NCBI GenBank assembly: GCA_027046525.1
Contig: JALTYD010000174.1
Location: 1-11,589 of the forward strand
Length of the DNA: 11,589 bases
Source of the DNA: Pyrodictiaceae archaeon
GTDB taxonomy: Archaea > Thermoproteota > Thermoprotei_A > Sulfolobales > Pyrodictiaceae
Direction of reading: 5' to 3'
Shown here: one piece after another, positions 1 through 6,644 of the stretch
Layout of the letters: every line of letters begins with the position of its first letter
Position numbering within the stretch: the stretch's first letter is position 1
Made by a program: the position numbers and the translations under genes
The notes under the pieces: model-generated
Databases searched by the model: none
Seen by the model: only the letters and a program-made list of their open reading frames with translations
What the model was told of the DNA's origin: nothing

Positions 1-2
1 GT

Positions 3-167
3 CTTAGATCTGGGGAGAAGACAGCTTATGCAAAATTCTGTAAAGGGATACTAGTAGCTACTGCTATAGAGGATGAAGCTGTAGAACCTAGTGATGTAGA
101 TGAATTCTTAGGGAGTAGTTCTAAGCTTGGGCTTAAGATTAGAGTAACACTATATCGTAGTGATTAG
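3..167 (+). CDS. C-terminal end of an unrecognised protein (5' end outside window)
   Basis: An open frame enters from the left edge and runs 54 codons to a TAG at 165-167. The visible tail is mixed alpha/beta in character: a Lys/Ala/Cys-rich start, an acidic stretch (ATAIEDEAVEPSDVDEF), then a basic beta-like end (LKIRVTLYRSD). Codon use (AGA, CTA, ATA, GTA) matches the neighbouring genes, which supports real coding. I do not recognise the family and assign no function. It converges on sdhB, with 54 bases between the two stop codons. A T-rich stretch on this strand at 239-255, inside the sdhB 3' end, could terminate it. Confidence 0.55.
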   Translation, partial: LRSGEKTAYAKFCKGILVATAIEDEAVEPSDVDEFLGSSSKLGLKIRVTLYRSD

Positions 168-191
168 TGGAGGTGAAGAGTAGAACAGATA

Positions 192-211
192 GTATAGAAA
201 GAGAAAAAACA
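192..211 (-). terminator. Possible oligo-T terminator of the sdh operon
   Basis: Read on the minus strand, about 11 bases after the sdhB stop codon there is a run of six T followed by a pyrimidine-rich stretch (TTTTTTCTCTTTC). Archaeal RNA polymerase commonly terminates at such T-rich tracts without needing a hairpin, and none is visible. The position in a convergent gap fits. This is inferred from base composition only. Confidence 0.4.
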
Positions 212-221
212 TGGCTAGGTA

Positions 222-1148
222 CTAGAGTTCTAGGTCTATTTTTTCTTCTCTTTTTGCTTGTTCTTCTGGATCTACTCCTTCTAGTATGTTTTCTACTGCG
301 TATTTAGCTTCTATCTGTCTAAGTGGCTCCTTGAGAGGGCCTGCTATTTGTGTTATTTTCTTCTTTTTCCAAAATCCTAGTGTCTTCATGAATACTATCT
401 TTCTTAGTCTCTGTATAGCACTTGCTGGATCAACCATTTTAGGACAGACAGCACTACAAGTTGCTGCAAAGTGACATCTATGGCAGCCATGTTCAGTATC
501 TACTATTTTTATTCTTTCTTCGTATCCTTCGTCTCTTACATCTGCTATGAATCTATATGCTTGTGCAAGTGCTTGAGGTCCCAAGTAGAGCGGGTCTCCA
601 GCTGATACTGGGCATGCTGAGTAGCATAAACCACACATTATACAGAGGCTATACTCGTATATCTCGTGTAGATCGTGTGGATCCATTATGAATTCTCTCT
701 CTCCTTTCTCGACCTCGTCGGGATCTTTACGTATGATGTAGGGTTTGATTGCTCTATGCTTATTGAAGAAGTCTCCAAAATCAGCTACTAGGTCTCTTAT
801 TATAGGGAAATTATATAGTGGCTCTACTACAACTATTGGTTTGTCTTCGCTAGCTACAGCTGCTATCTGTGTCTGGCATGCTAGTGATGGTTTCTTATTA
901 ACTACTACGCCACAGCTACCACATACACCCATTCTACAACTATATCTCATAACAATAGTATGGTCTATTTTTTCTTTTATCTGGAGGAGTGCATCAAGAA
1001 TAGTCATTCCTCTGAATGTTTTTACTTTATAGTCTTGGTACCATACTTTGCCTGTTTCTGGATCATATCTCTTCACTCTAATTGTGACTTCTTTTGGTGG
1101 TTGTCTTGTAGCAGCTAGTAGTTCTTGGAATTTAGATCGAGCTACCAT
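222..1148 (-). CDS. sdhB: Succinate dehydrogenase / fumarate reductase iron-sulfur subunit
   Basis: This 308-residue protein carries electrons between the flavoprotein and the membrane anchors. The N-terminal [2Fe-2S] domain has Cys71, Cys76, Cys79 and Cys91 (SCRMGVCGSCG...C). The C-terminal domain has Cys169, Cys172 and Cys175, expected with Cys235 to hold [4Fe-4S]. Cys179, Cys225 and Cys231 are expected to hold [3Fe-4S]. Position 228 is Ala, not a fourth Cys, so the three-iron cluster should be kept as in classical SdhB/FrdB. An extra Cys222 lies three residues before Cys225. The ATG is preceded by GAGGTGA (1156-1162) at 7 bases. A nearer upstream ATG is out of frame. It is the last gene of the operon, 16 bases after sdhD. 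The tail is highly charged (KKKK at 261-264, acidic end) and extends beyond the cluster domain. Confidence 0.96.
   Translation of the reverse strand: MVARSKFQELLAATRQPPKEVTIRVKRYDPETGKVWYQDYKVKTFRGMTILDALLQIKEKIDHTIVMRYSCRMGVCGSCGVVVNKKPSLACQTQIAAVASEDKPIVVVEPLYNFPIIRDLVADFGDFFNKHRAIKPYIIRKDPDEVEKGEREFIMDPHDLHEIYEYSLCIMCGLCYSACPVSAGDPLYLGPQALAQAYRFIADVRDEGYEERIKIVDTEHGCHRCHFAATCSAVCPKMVDPASAIQRLRKIVFMKTLGFWKKKKITQIAGPLKEPLRQIEAKYAVENILEGVDPEEQAKREEKIDLEL
239..255 (+). terminator. Possible oligo-T terminator of the left-edge gene
   Basis: Two T-runs (six T at 239-244 and five T at 251-255, separated by CTTCTC) lie about 70 bases after the stop codon at 165-167. They sit inside the sdhB 3' end, where they encode the Lys/Glu-rich tail on the other strand, so the run could simply reflect that coding. 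Weak call. Confidence 0.25.
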
Positions 1149-1164
1149 TCATAGTTCACCTCGT

Positions 1165-1524
1165 CTAGGGCGATGCTATGTGGATATATATAGTTCTGAA
1201 TCCAAAGGCTAAGAAGCCTAAGAATAACACGATTATGATTATATTTACTAGTAGTGTCCAGTTGCTTGTCTGTCTATATTCTAGTAGAATTCCACGTAGT
1301 CCATTGAGACCGTGGAAGAGAGCTGTTATTAGTAGTATTGATAGTATTATGCTATACTTATTGTATGCTGTTTCGACTTTGTGTGCTTCTAGGCTTTCTT
1401 CGTAGCTTTCAACGCCTAGTGGGCTTAGTCCAGGTATTCTCTCTGCTAGGTGGAATCCTAGGACTAGTATGAGGAGTATAGCTGTAATATACTGCCATAT
1501 ATTCAGTCTAGATGAACGAGCCAT
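1165..1524 (-). CDS. sdhD: Succinate dehydrogenase membrane anchor subunit (SdhD-like)
   Basis: This is a 119-residue hydrophobic protein with three predicted membrane helices, about residues 10-27, 57-78 and 90-113. With SdhC it should anchor the complex, bind haem b and reduce or oxidise quinone. His25 lies in helix I (LGFHLAER) and His71 in helix II within FHGLNGLRGILLEY. That motif closely matches FHGLNGIRLLLVEF of the preceding gene, so the two anchors look homologous. I chose the ATG at 1522-1524, preceded by GGTGA (1530-1534) at 5 bases. A GTG three codons earlier (1531-1533) lies inside this ribosome site and would give 122 residues. The gene sits 13 bases after sdhC and 16 before sdhB. 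The C/D assignment is by position and size; family sequences diverge strongly. Confidence 0.85.
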   Translation of the reverse strand: MARSSRLNIWQYITAILLILVLGFHLAERIPGLSPLGVESYEESLEAHKVETAYNKYSIILSILLITALFHGLNGLRGILLEYRQTSNWTLLVNIIIIVLFLGFLAFGFRTIYIHIASP

Positions 1525-1529
1525 TATTA

Positions 1530-1534
1530 TCACC
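1530..1534 (-). promoter_or_regulatory. Ribosome binding site that decides the sdhD start
   Basis: GGTGA on the minus strand lies 5 bases before the ATG at 1522-1524. It overlaps the alternative GTG start at 1531-1533, which argues that the ATG is used. The same arrangement recurs at porB. Confidence 0.6.
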
Positions 1535-1537
1535 AGA

Positions 1538-2026
1538 TCATAGTGGTAGCTCTAAATATCCTGTAAAAATTAAAATACCAGCTATTATCCAGCCTACTAC
1601 TGAGAGTACAGCTACTATGTAGATAGCTTTACGCTGTGCAGCTCTCAGGCTAGGTGCTATATATGGTGGTTTTGGATGTTCTGGCTTCCCGATACCTACA
1701 CCGAAGAATTCTACCAGTAATAGTCTGATACCATTAAGTCCGTGGAATATTACTGCTCCTGCTACTATAAACTCGCCTATCTTGTTAACTATACTAGCTC
1801 CAAACTGCTCCATTAAGCTATTCCATCTAGCCGAATCTATAGTATTACTAGTTACATAGATATGTAGGAATAAGTATAGTACTATGATAACACCTGTGAC
1901 TCTATGTAAGATGAACATTATCCTCTCTGGATTATTAGTTGCTCTAACTAGGAATGGGTCTATACTAGCTCGTACTACTCCAGGCATATTTTTTAGGAGT
2001 TTTACTTTTGATTTACGCGTAGACAT
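1538..2026 (-). CDS. sdhC: Succinate dehydrogenase cytochrome b-type membrane anchor (SdhC-like)
   Basis: This 162-residue protein has a soluble N-terminus of about 35 residues and three membrane helices (about 37-59, 84-107 and 134-155). The family signature ILHRVTGV (39-46) begins helix I. His41-Arg42 match His30-Arg31 of E. coli SdhC, where the Arg helps bind quinone, but the Ser27 position is Phe38 here. FHGLNGIRLLL (94-104) matches the E. coli haem-ligand region H84-xxx-GIR, making His95 the probable haem ligand. A second membrane histidine, His55, lies in helix I. ATG is preceded by AGGTG at 6 bases. It starts 16 bases after sdhA and ends with TGA. These are classical anchors, unlike the Sulfolobus-type complex, whose anchor partner has CCG cysteine motifs. 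Confidence 0.9.
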   Translation of the reverse strand: MSTRKSKVKLLKNMPGVVRASIDPFLVRATNNPERIMFILHRVTGVIIVLYLFLHIYVTSNTIDSARWNSLMEQFGASIVNKIGEFIVAGAVIFHGLNGIRLLLVEFFGVGIGKPEHPKPPYIAPSLRAAQRKAIYIVAVLSVVGWIIAGILIFTGYLELPL

Positions 2027-2042
2027 GATTTACACCTAATCT

Positions 2043-3794
2043 TTAGTATTTTCTCTCGATAGGCTTCCATGTAGTTATTGTTACAGGGATGTAGGAGAAT
2101 TGTACTTCTCCTTCACGAGTAAGTATTGCTAGTGTGTGCTTGAGCCAGTTTTCATCGTCTCTCCTGGGGTAGTCTATTCTATAGTGTGCTCCTCTACTCT
2201 CAGTCCTATTCAGTGCTGATTGTGTAACAACATAAGCTACATCAGCCATATTAGCAGCTTCTAGCGACATTATTAGATCTGTATTGTATACACGTGATTT
2301 ATCTTCTGGGTATGATTTTTCTACAAGACTACGTATCTCTCTAAGTTTTCTTAGCGCTGTTTTTAGACCTTCTTCGTCTCTGAACACGTACACATATCTA
2401 TCCATTACAGTTCTTATCTCTTCTCTGATATCGTATACACTTACATTGCTCGTCTCTGTTTTGAGTAGTTTATCATAGACTCTCTTTTCTTCAGATTCTA
2501 TTTCCTCTCTAGGTGTCTCTAGCTGTGCTCCTTCTTTCTTTAATTTCTGGACATATTGTGCTGCTTGATGACCTGCTATCATACCACTTACAAGGCATTC
2601 TGTAGTACTATTAGATCCTAGTCTGTTAGCTCCATGTATACTTGCTGCTGCAACTTCGCCTGCAGCCCATAGGCCTTTTACCCATTTATTCTCTGTGCTG
2701 AGTACTTGGTAGTACTTGTTTGTATGGATTCCGCCCATTGTGTAGTGAGCTGCTGGTCTTATAGGTATTGGTTCTTCGACTGGATCTATGCCAGCATGCT
2801 TGATTGATACTTCTCTTACAGCTGGTAGACGTTGTGTTATTTTTTCTTCTCCTAGATGTCTTAAGTCTAGTAGTACATATTCTAGTCCAGTGTATTCTTC
2901 TTTGAGCCCTCTACCTTCTTTTATCTCAGTCATAATAGCTCTCGAGACAACATCTCTTGGGGCGAGCTCCATAGCCTTTGGCGCATATCTAGACATAAAT
3001 CTCTCTCCTTTAGCATTCAATAAGTGGCCTCCTTCTCCACGTGCACCTTCTGTTATTAGTATACCGCTCGGCACTAGACCTGTTGGGTGGAATTGTACAA
3101 ACTCCATGTCTTTTAGTGGTATACCTGCACGCATAGCCATAGCTAGTCCATCGCCTGTAGCTGTGTATGCATATGTTGTAAATTTGTATAGTCTACCTGC
3201 ACCACCAGTAGCTATTATTCCAGCATATGCCCTGAAGAATACCATCTCTCCACTAGACATATCTATTGCTGTAACACCTCTGAAGGAGTTGTCTTCTATA
3301 ACAATACTCGTTACATAGTACTCGTCGTAGCGAGTCCAGTTGTCGAAGCCTAAGAGTCTACCATATAGTGTCTGCATCTCGTAGAAGCCAGTTTTATCAG
3401 CTGCATAACATGCTCTTGGAAAAGCATGTCCGCCGAAGGGGCGTTGAGCTATTCTGCCATCGGGTCTTCTACTCCACGGCATACCCCATCTTTCTAGCTG
3501 TCTTATCTCGCTCGGAGCATATTTTACGAACATCCATACAACGTCTTGGTCTGCTAGGAAGTCGCTACCTTTTATTGTATCCCATGCATGAGATACTATA
3601 TTATCGCCTTCTTCTGTGTAGAGTACAGCTGCTGTACCACCTTCTGCAGAAACACTATGGCTCCTCATAAGCTGTACTTTGCTAATAACTGCAACATCTA
3701 TTGAAGGATCCTGTCTCTTGATTTCTATTGCTGCTCTCAGACCTGCTATTCCAGATCCAACTATAATGATATCGTGGTCTACTACTTCGACCAC
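2043..3794 (-). CDS. sdhA: Succinate dehydrogenase / fumarate reductase flavoprotein subunit
   Basis: This 583-residue subunit interconverts succinate and fumarate on covalent FAD at the cytoplasmic face. The dinucleotide-binding motif GSGIAG is at 13-18. His46 in RSHSVSAEGG is the expected covalent FAD attachment. Active-site landmarks follow: QFHPTG with His236, TEGARGEGG (248-256), catalytic Arg280 in APRDVVSRAI, His350 in RPAAHYTMGG, and GANRLGSNSTTE (388-399). The AADKTGF segment (131-137) resembles E. coli FrdA more than SdhA, which usually has His at the last position. This does not settle reaction direction. The start is a GTG with GGTG 8 bases upstream, and length is normal for the family. 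It is the first gene of the A-C-D-B operon, and a probable promoter lies in the 126-base gap before it. Confidence 0.97.
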   Translation of the reverse strand: MVEVVDHDIIIVGSGIAGLRAAIEIKRQDPSIDVAVISKVQLMRSHSVSAEGGTAAVLYTEEGDNIVSHAWDTIKGSDFLADQDVVWMFVKYAPSEIRQLERWGMPWSRRPDGRIAQRPFGGHAFPRACYAADKTGFYEMQTLYGRLLGFDNWTRYDEYYVTSIVIEDNSFRGVTAIDMSSGEMVFFRAYAGIIATGGAGRLYKFTTYAYTATGDGLAMAMRAGIPLKDMEFVQFHPTGLVPSGILITEGARGEGGHLLNAKGERFMSRYAPKAMELAPRDVVSRAIMTEIKEGRGLKEEYTGLEYVLLDLRHLGEEKITQRLPAVREVSIKHAGIDPVEEPIPIRPAAHYTMGGIHTNKYYQVLSTENKWVKGLWAAGEVAAASIHGANRLGSNSTTECLVSGMIAGHQAAQYVQKLKKEGAQLETPREEIESEEKRVYDKLLKTETSNVSVYDIREEIRTVMDRYVYVFRDEEGLKTALRKLREIRSLVEKSYPEDKSRVYNTDLIMSLEAANMADVAYVVTQSALNRTESRGAHYRIDYPRRDDENWLKHTLAILTREGEVQFSYIPVTITTWKPIERKY

Positions 3795-3841
3795 TCCTAA
3801 GACACCTTCTTTTGTACCAAGTACTAATTATAACTAAGTTA

Positions 3842-3863
3842 GAAATTATTAATAATTTTTAAC
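3842..3863 (-). promoter_or_regulatory. Probable TATA region for the sdh operon
   Basis: On the minus strand a strongly AT-rich stretch, TTAAAAATTATTAATAATTT, lies 50-70 bases before the sdhA GTG. An initiation site about 25 bases downstream would give a leader of roughly 30 bases that contains the GGTG ribosome site. A second candidate, TTATAATTA at about 3826-3834, would leave a leader too short to hold that site comfortably. Assigned by eye. Confidence 0.4.
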
Positions 3864-3920
3864 AGTATAGTGCTTACTTCATTGTATTCAGCTGTTTTAT
3901 CGATCTTATACTAGTACTCA

Positions 3921-4577
3921 TTATCTATTCCTGGGGATGAATGGATTTATTCTCTTCTCGTACTCTATTGTTGTAGGTTCTCCGTGTCCTGGATAGAGTA
4001 CTGTGTTATCAGGTAGTCTGAGTATTCTCTCTAGACTCTCTAATAGTTTCTTCCAAGACCCTAAAGGTATATCTGTTCTACCTACACTTCCTCTGAATAT
4101 CAGATCTCCCGTGAATGCTATCTCGTCTCCTATAAGGCATATACTACCTGGACTATGACCTGGTGTATGCCATACTATTAGTCTAGATCCTCCTAGCTCT
4201 ATAGTATCTCCTTCGTCTATATTATCATCTGGTTCTGGTGGCTCGATATAGACTCCTAGTACTTCTCTAGACATTTCGCCAGCAGTTTTTACGAGTATCT
4301 CATCACTACTGTGTATGAGAAATGGTGCTTCTCTACCGAGTTCTAATTTTAGCTTATTAACTCCTAGTATATGGTCAAAATGTCCATGAGTAGCAATAAT
4401 TGCTTTGATATTGAGATTTAGTTTTCTTACTCGCTGGGCAAGCTTCTCTATGCCGTCGGGCCAGCCAGGATCTATTATTATTGATGAACTAGTTGTAGTT
4501 TCGTAGACTAGGTAGCAGTTAGTCATAAGTGGGCCTAGTGGAAAGACTTCTACTCTGAGGTCTGTTTCTTCTCTCAA
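3921..4577 (-). CDS. Metallo-beta-lactamase-fold hydrolase (glyoxalase II-like)
   Basis: This 218-residue cytoplasmic enzyme has the complete binuclear metal site of the metallo-beta-lactamase fold: THGHFDH (63-69, with His64, His66, Asp68 and His69), His141 in TPGHSPG, Asp158 in FTGDLIF and His198 in YPGHGEP. The LGPLMTNCYLV start and overall length fit small glyoxalase II-like hydrolases. Substrate could be a thioester such as an S-acyl thiol; persulfide dioxygenase-type activity cannot be excluded. The probable start is a TTG: an in-frame TAA lies 9 bases upstream of it, and the next start candidate, Met18, would cut the first strand of the fold. A weak GAGG site lies 13 bases upstream. 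It is 60 bases after the interrupted acyl-CoA dehydrogenase gene, so cotranscription is plausible. It is separated from sdhA by 126 bases. Confidence 0.88.
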   Translation of the reverse strand: MREETDLRVEVFPLGPLMTNCYLVYETTTSSSIIIDPGWPDGIEKLAQRVRKLNLNIKAIIATHGHFDHILGVNKLKLELGREAPFLIHSSDEILVKTAGEMSREVLGVYIEPPEPDDNIDEGDTIELGGSRLIVWHTPGHSPGSICLIGDEIAFTGDLIFRGSVGRTDIPLGSWKKLLESLERILRLPDNTVLYPGHGEPTTIEYEKRINPFIPRNR

Positions 4578-4637
4578 GATTCTTGTTTATCCTCTCTGTA
4601 TTCTATGTTTCTCTCTAGCAGCTATAGGATCTTTGTA

Positions 4638-5867
4638 CTACCTTACGTATTCTCTTCCTATAGTATCTCTTGCAATTATATATCTCATAATGTTCTGTGC
4701 ACCTTCTGCACCTATAGTGTATGATGTTACTCCTAGCCATCCACGGAATAAATTGCTATCTCTAGTATATCCAAATGCTCCAAACCATCTCATTGTTTCC
4801 TCGAATATACGAGTTGCTATTTCAGGTGCTTTCATCTTAGCCATAGCTACTGGTACATTGAGATCCTGTGGTTTAAACATAGGATCTTTATCTATATAGA
4901 TTTTATCAGCTAGCCAGGCAGCTCTGTAGACTAGTAGCTTTGCTGATTCTAGCTCAGTATAGAGCTCTGCAAACTTAAAGCTAACACCCTGGAAGGAGGC
5001 TATTGGTCTATTATCGAATAGTCTTCTCTCTCTTATCCACTCAAGTGCTCTCTCGATAGCCCAGCGTGCTGCTCCGATATTTGCTGCTGCTACTAGTATT
5101 CTCGCTACGTTAAAGCCCTGCTGTACTATATAGAAGCCTTTATTTACATCGCCTACTCGGTACTTATCATCTACTTCTACATCTTCTAGTTTTAGTATAC
5201 CTGTACTCAGCCCGTGTCTCCCGATAGTATTTAGCTTTGAGTATTCTAGGCCTTTCTTCTTCTCTCTGTTCCATCTTCCGAGCAGGATAAATGATGTTAT
5301 ATTCCTGTGGCCTCTCTCTGGTTTCTCTGTTTTTGCTAGTAGGATCCATCCACCGCCAGTTGGTAGGTCTTCCATTGATTCTCTAACACCACTTATGTAG
5401 ACTTTTTCTCCAGTGATAAGCCATTTATTGTTAGATTTTCTCGCAGTAGTCTTTATCCCAGCTATATCAGATCCTCCATGTGGTTCTGTTGATGCTATAC
5501 CTAGGAATGCTCTACCTCTTGCGACTTCTCCTACAACTTCTGCTACTACTCCTTTATCTCCGAACAAGTAGGCTATAAATGGCCATCCATTGTTCAGCAG
5601 TGTATATACAGCGATAGCCATTGAGGGATCATGATATGCTATCTCTTCTACTGCTAGAGCAGTCATTGTGAATGTACCTCCACCTCCTCCAGCTTCTTCT
5701 GGTACTGGTATAGCGAATAGACCTTGTTCGCCTATTCTAGCAATAAGCTCTGGAGGGATACGGCCTTCTTCGTCTACACGTACTCATACATGTTCTATGT
5801 ATCGTTTACCAAATTCGCGTACAGCGTTTTGTAATAGCTTTTCTTCTTGTGATAAGGCGAAATCCAA
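4638..5867 (-). pseudogene. Acyl-CoA dehydrogenase gene interrupted by an in-frame TGA
   Basis: The family-like reading frame runs 409 codons from a TTG at 5865-5867 (GGTGA ribosome site at 5878-5882, 10 bases before it; in-frame TAA just upstream) to the stop at 4638. Codon 28 is TGA (5784-5786). Before it lies a normal family start, DFALSQEEKLLQNAVREFGK. After it the frame continues as VRVDEEGRIPPELI and then the whole enzyme: flavin-binding STEPHGGSD (126-134), the C-terminal four-helix domain, and Glu388 in AEGAQNIMR, aligned with the catalytic Glu of medium-chain enzymes. No other lesion is seen. The longest stop-free part from an ATG is 4638-5666 (342 codons), which lacks the first helices. 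Other genes here use TGA as a normal stop, so a reassigned code is unlikely. It may be a recent nonsense mutation, a sequence error, readthrough or internal restart. The enzyme would oxidise acyl-CoA to enoyl-CoA, passing electrons usually to ETF. Confidence 0.85.
5676..5690 (-). promoter_or_regulatory. Strong Shine-Dalgarno-like run before an internal ATG of the acyl-CoA dehydrogenase
   Basis: The minus strand reads GGAGGAGGTGGAGGT, ending 9 bases before the ATG at 5664-5666. That is the first canonical start codon in frame after the TGA at codon 28. The run also encodes the Gly-rich loop that is conserved in this family (here five Gly), so it may be coincidental. It could nevertheless permit internal initiation of a 342-residue protein. 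Confidence 0.3.
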
Positions 5868-5904
5868 GGCTCTTTATTCACCACATAGTATTGTATCATA
5901 ATTG

Positions 5905-5912
5905 TAATAAAA
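5905..5912. promoter_or_regulatory. AT-rich box shared by divergent genes
   Basis: TAATAAAA on the plus strand reads TTTTATTA on the minus strand. It lies about 40 bases from both the minus-strand acyl-CoA dehydrogenase TTG (5867) and the plus-strand TTG (5947). One element could therefore serve as TATA box in both directions. A TTTATA at 5931-5936 is a second plus-strand candidate but lies too close to the start for a usual spacing. Confidence 0.3.
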
Positions 5913-5946
5913 GTCCACTCTTGTATGACGTTTATAGGCGTTAGTT

Positions 5947-6573
5947 TTGCGTGTACTAGTTGTAGGAATCGTGGTACTCCTACTCTATAGCCTATATCTA
6001 GCGCCTATTAGTTACTCGAAACCCGGATGGGCCGAAGTTGGTAATTGGGCTACATACCGAGTCAAGATAAATCTAGCTAGTGTTTCTGAAAATATTACTG
6101 CAGAGCTTGTTATAAGAGTCGAAATAACTAGTGTCGATAATAATGGCTTTAGTGCCCGCGGAGTTATAGTAGAATCGAGTGTAGAACCTGAGCCCAAGGC
6201 AGAAGATCTAGCTAGGTTCATAGGGAGTATAGAAGAAGGTTTTACAGAAGAGATATATGTAGAGTATAGCTCTACGCCAGATACACCTAGCTTCTATATT
6301 GATCCATCTATGCTACCACCTAATGGAGTTATTTCTATGGAAGCTGATACTACGCGTGTAGAGTTTAAATATGATCTCGAAACAGGCTGGCTGGTTGAAG
6401 GAAAAACTATAGGTGCTATAGCTGGGAAGATAATAGTCTACGAGATGAAACTCGTAGATAGCAACTTTATAGGCAGAGAGAAGAGCTCAACTAGAATCAC
6501 TCATACTAGTGTACTAGTACTAGCTACTATCATAGCTATCCTACTATTCATCGCCGTGAGGAGGAAGAAATGA
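5947..6573 (+). CDS. Membrane-anchored secreted protein of unknown function
   Basis: This 208-residue protein has an N-terminal signal or anchor segment (residues 1-24: Arg2, then a hydrophobic core, ending near SYSKPGW). A polar extracytoplasmic region of about 160 residues follows. It ends in one membrane helix (about 186-204) followed by RRKK, placing the body outside the cell. GNWATYRVKI (32-41) and YDLETGWLVEGKT (142-154) resemble patterns I associate with uncharacterised secreted archaeal proteins built of beta strands. One N-glycosylation sequon, Asn49-Ile-Thr, is present. The start is TTG: an in-frame TAG lies 12 bases upstream, and the next candidate, GTG at 5971, would remove the Arg-bearing signal start. 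No clear ribosome site is seen, so the transcript may be leaderless or nearly so. It is followed by the AidB-like gene after 71 bases. No function can be given. Confidence 0.78.
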   Translation: MRVLVVGIVVLLLYSLYLAPISYSKPGWAEVGNWATYRVKINLASVSENITAELVIRVEITSVDNNGFSARGVIVESSVEPEPKAEDLARFIGSIEEGFTEEIYVEYSSTPDTPSFYIDPSMLPPNGVISMEADTTRVEFKYDLETGWLVEGKTIGAIAGKIIVYEMKLVDSNFIGREKSSTRITHTSVLVLATIIAILLFIAVRRKK

Positions 6574-6602
6574 GAATAGACTAGTATATGCTATACTAAA
6601 GG

Positions 6603-6611
6603 TTTATTTAA
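6603..6611 (+). promoter_or_regulatory. TATA-like box for the AidB-type acyl-CoA dehydrogenase
   Basis: TTTATTTAA, preceded by the purine stretch AAAGG, is centred about 38 bases before the ATG at 6645. Initiation some 26 bases downstream would leave a leader of about 12 bases. An AGGGG ribosome-site candidate (6631-6635) lies 9 bases before the ATG. The gene may therefore have its own promoter despite following 5947-6573 closely. Confidence 0.4.
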
Positions 6612-6644
6612 TAGATAAGCTTCTACCTCTAGGGGCTGATTTTT

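Noticed and set aside
2788..3318. A 176-codon open frame on the plus strand opposite sdhA
   Set aside because: It lies wholly inside the conserved flavoprotein gene, its product is Ser/Pro-rich with no domain, and it is explained by the opposite strand's codon bias.
5784..5786. TGA as selenocysteine, or TGA reassigned to Trp
   Set aside because: TGA is the normal stop of sdhC, porA, porB, porD and the secreted protein. The family has no selenoenzyme, and selenocysteine is not known in Crenarchaeota.
5668..5901. A plus-strand open frame opposite the start of the acyl-CoA dehydrogenase gene
   Set aside because: The minus strand there encodes the recognisable family N-terminus on both sides of the TGA, so the plus-strand frame is a shadow.
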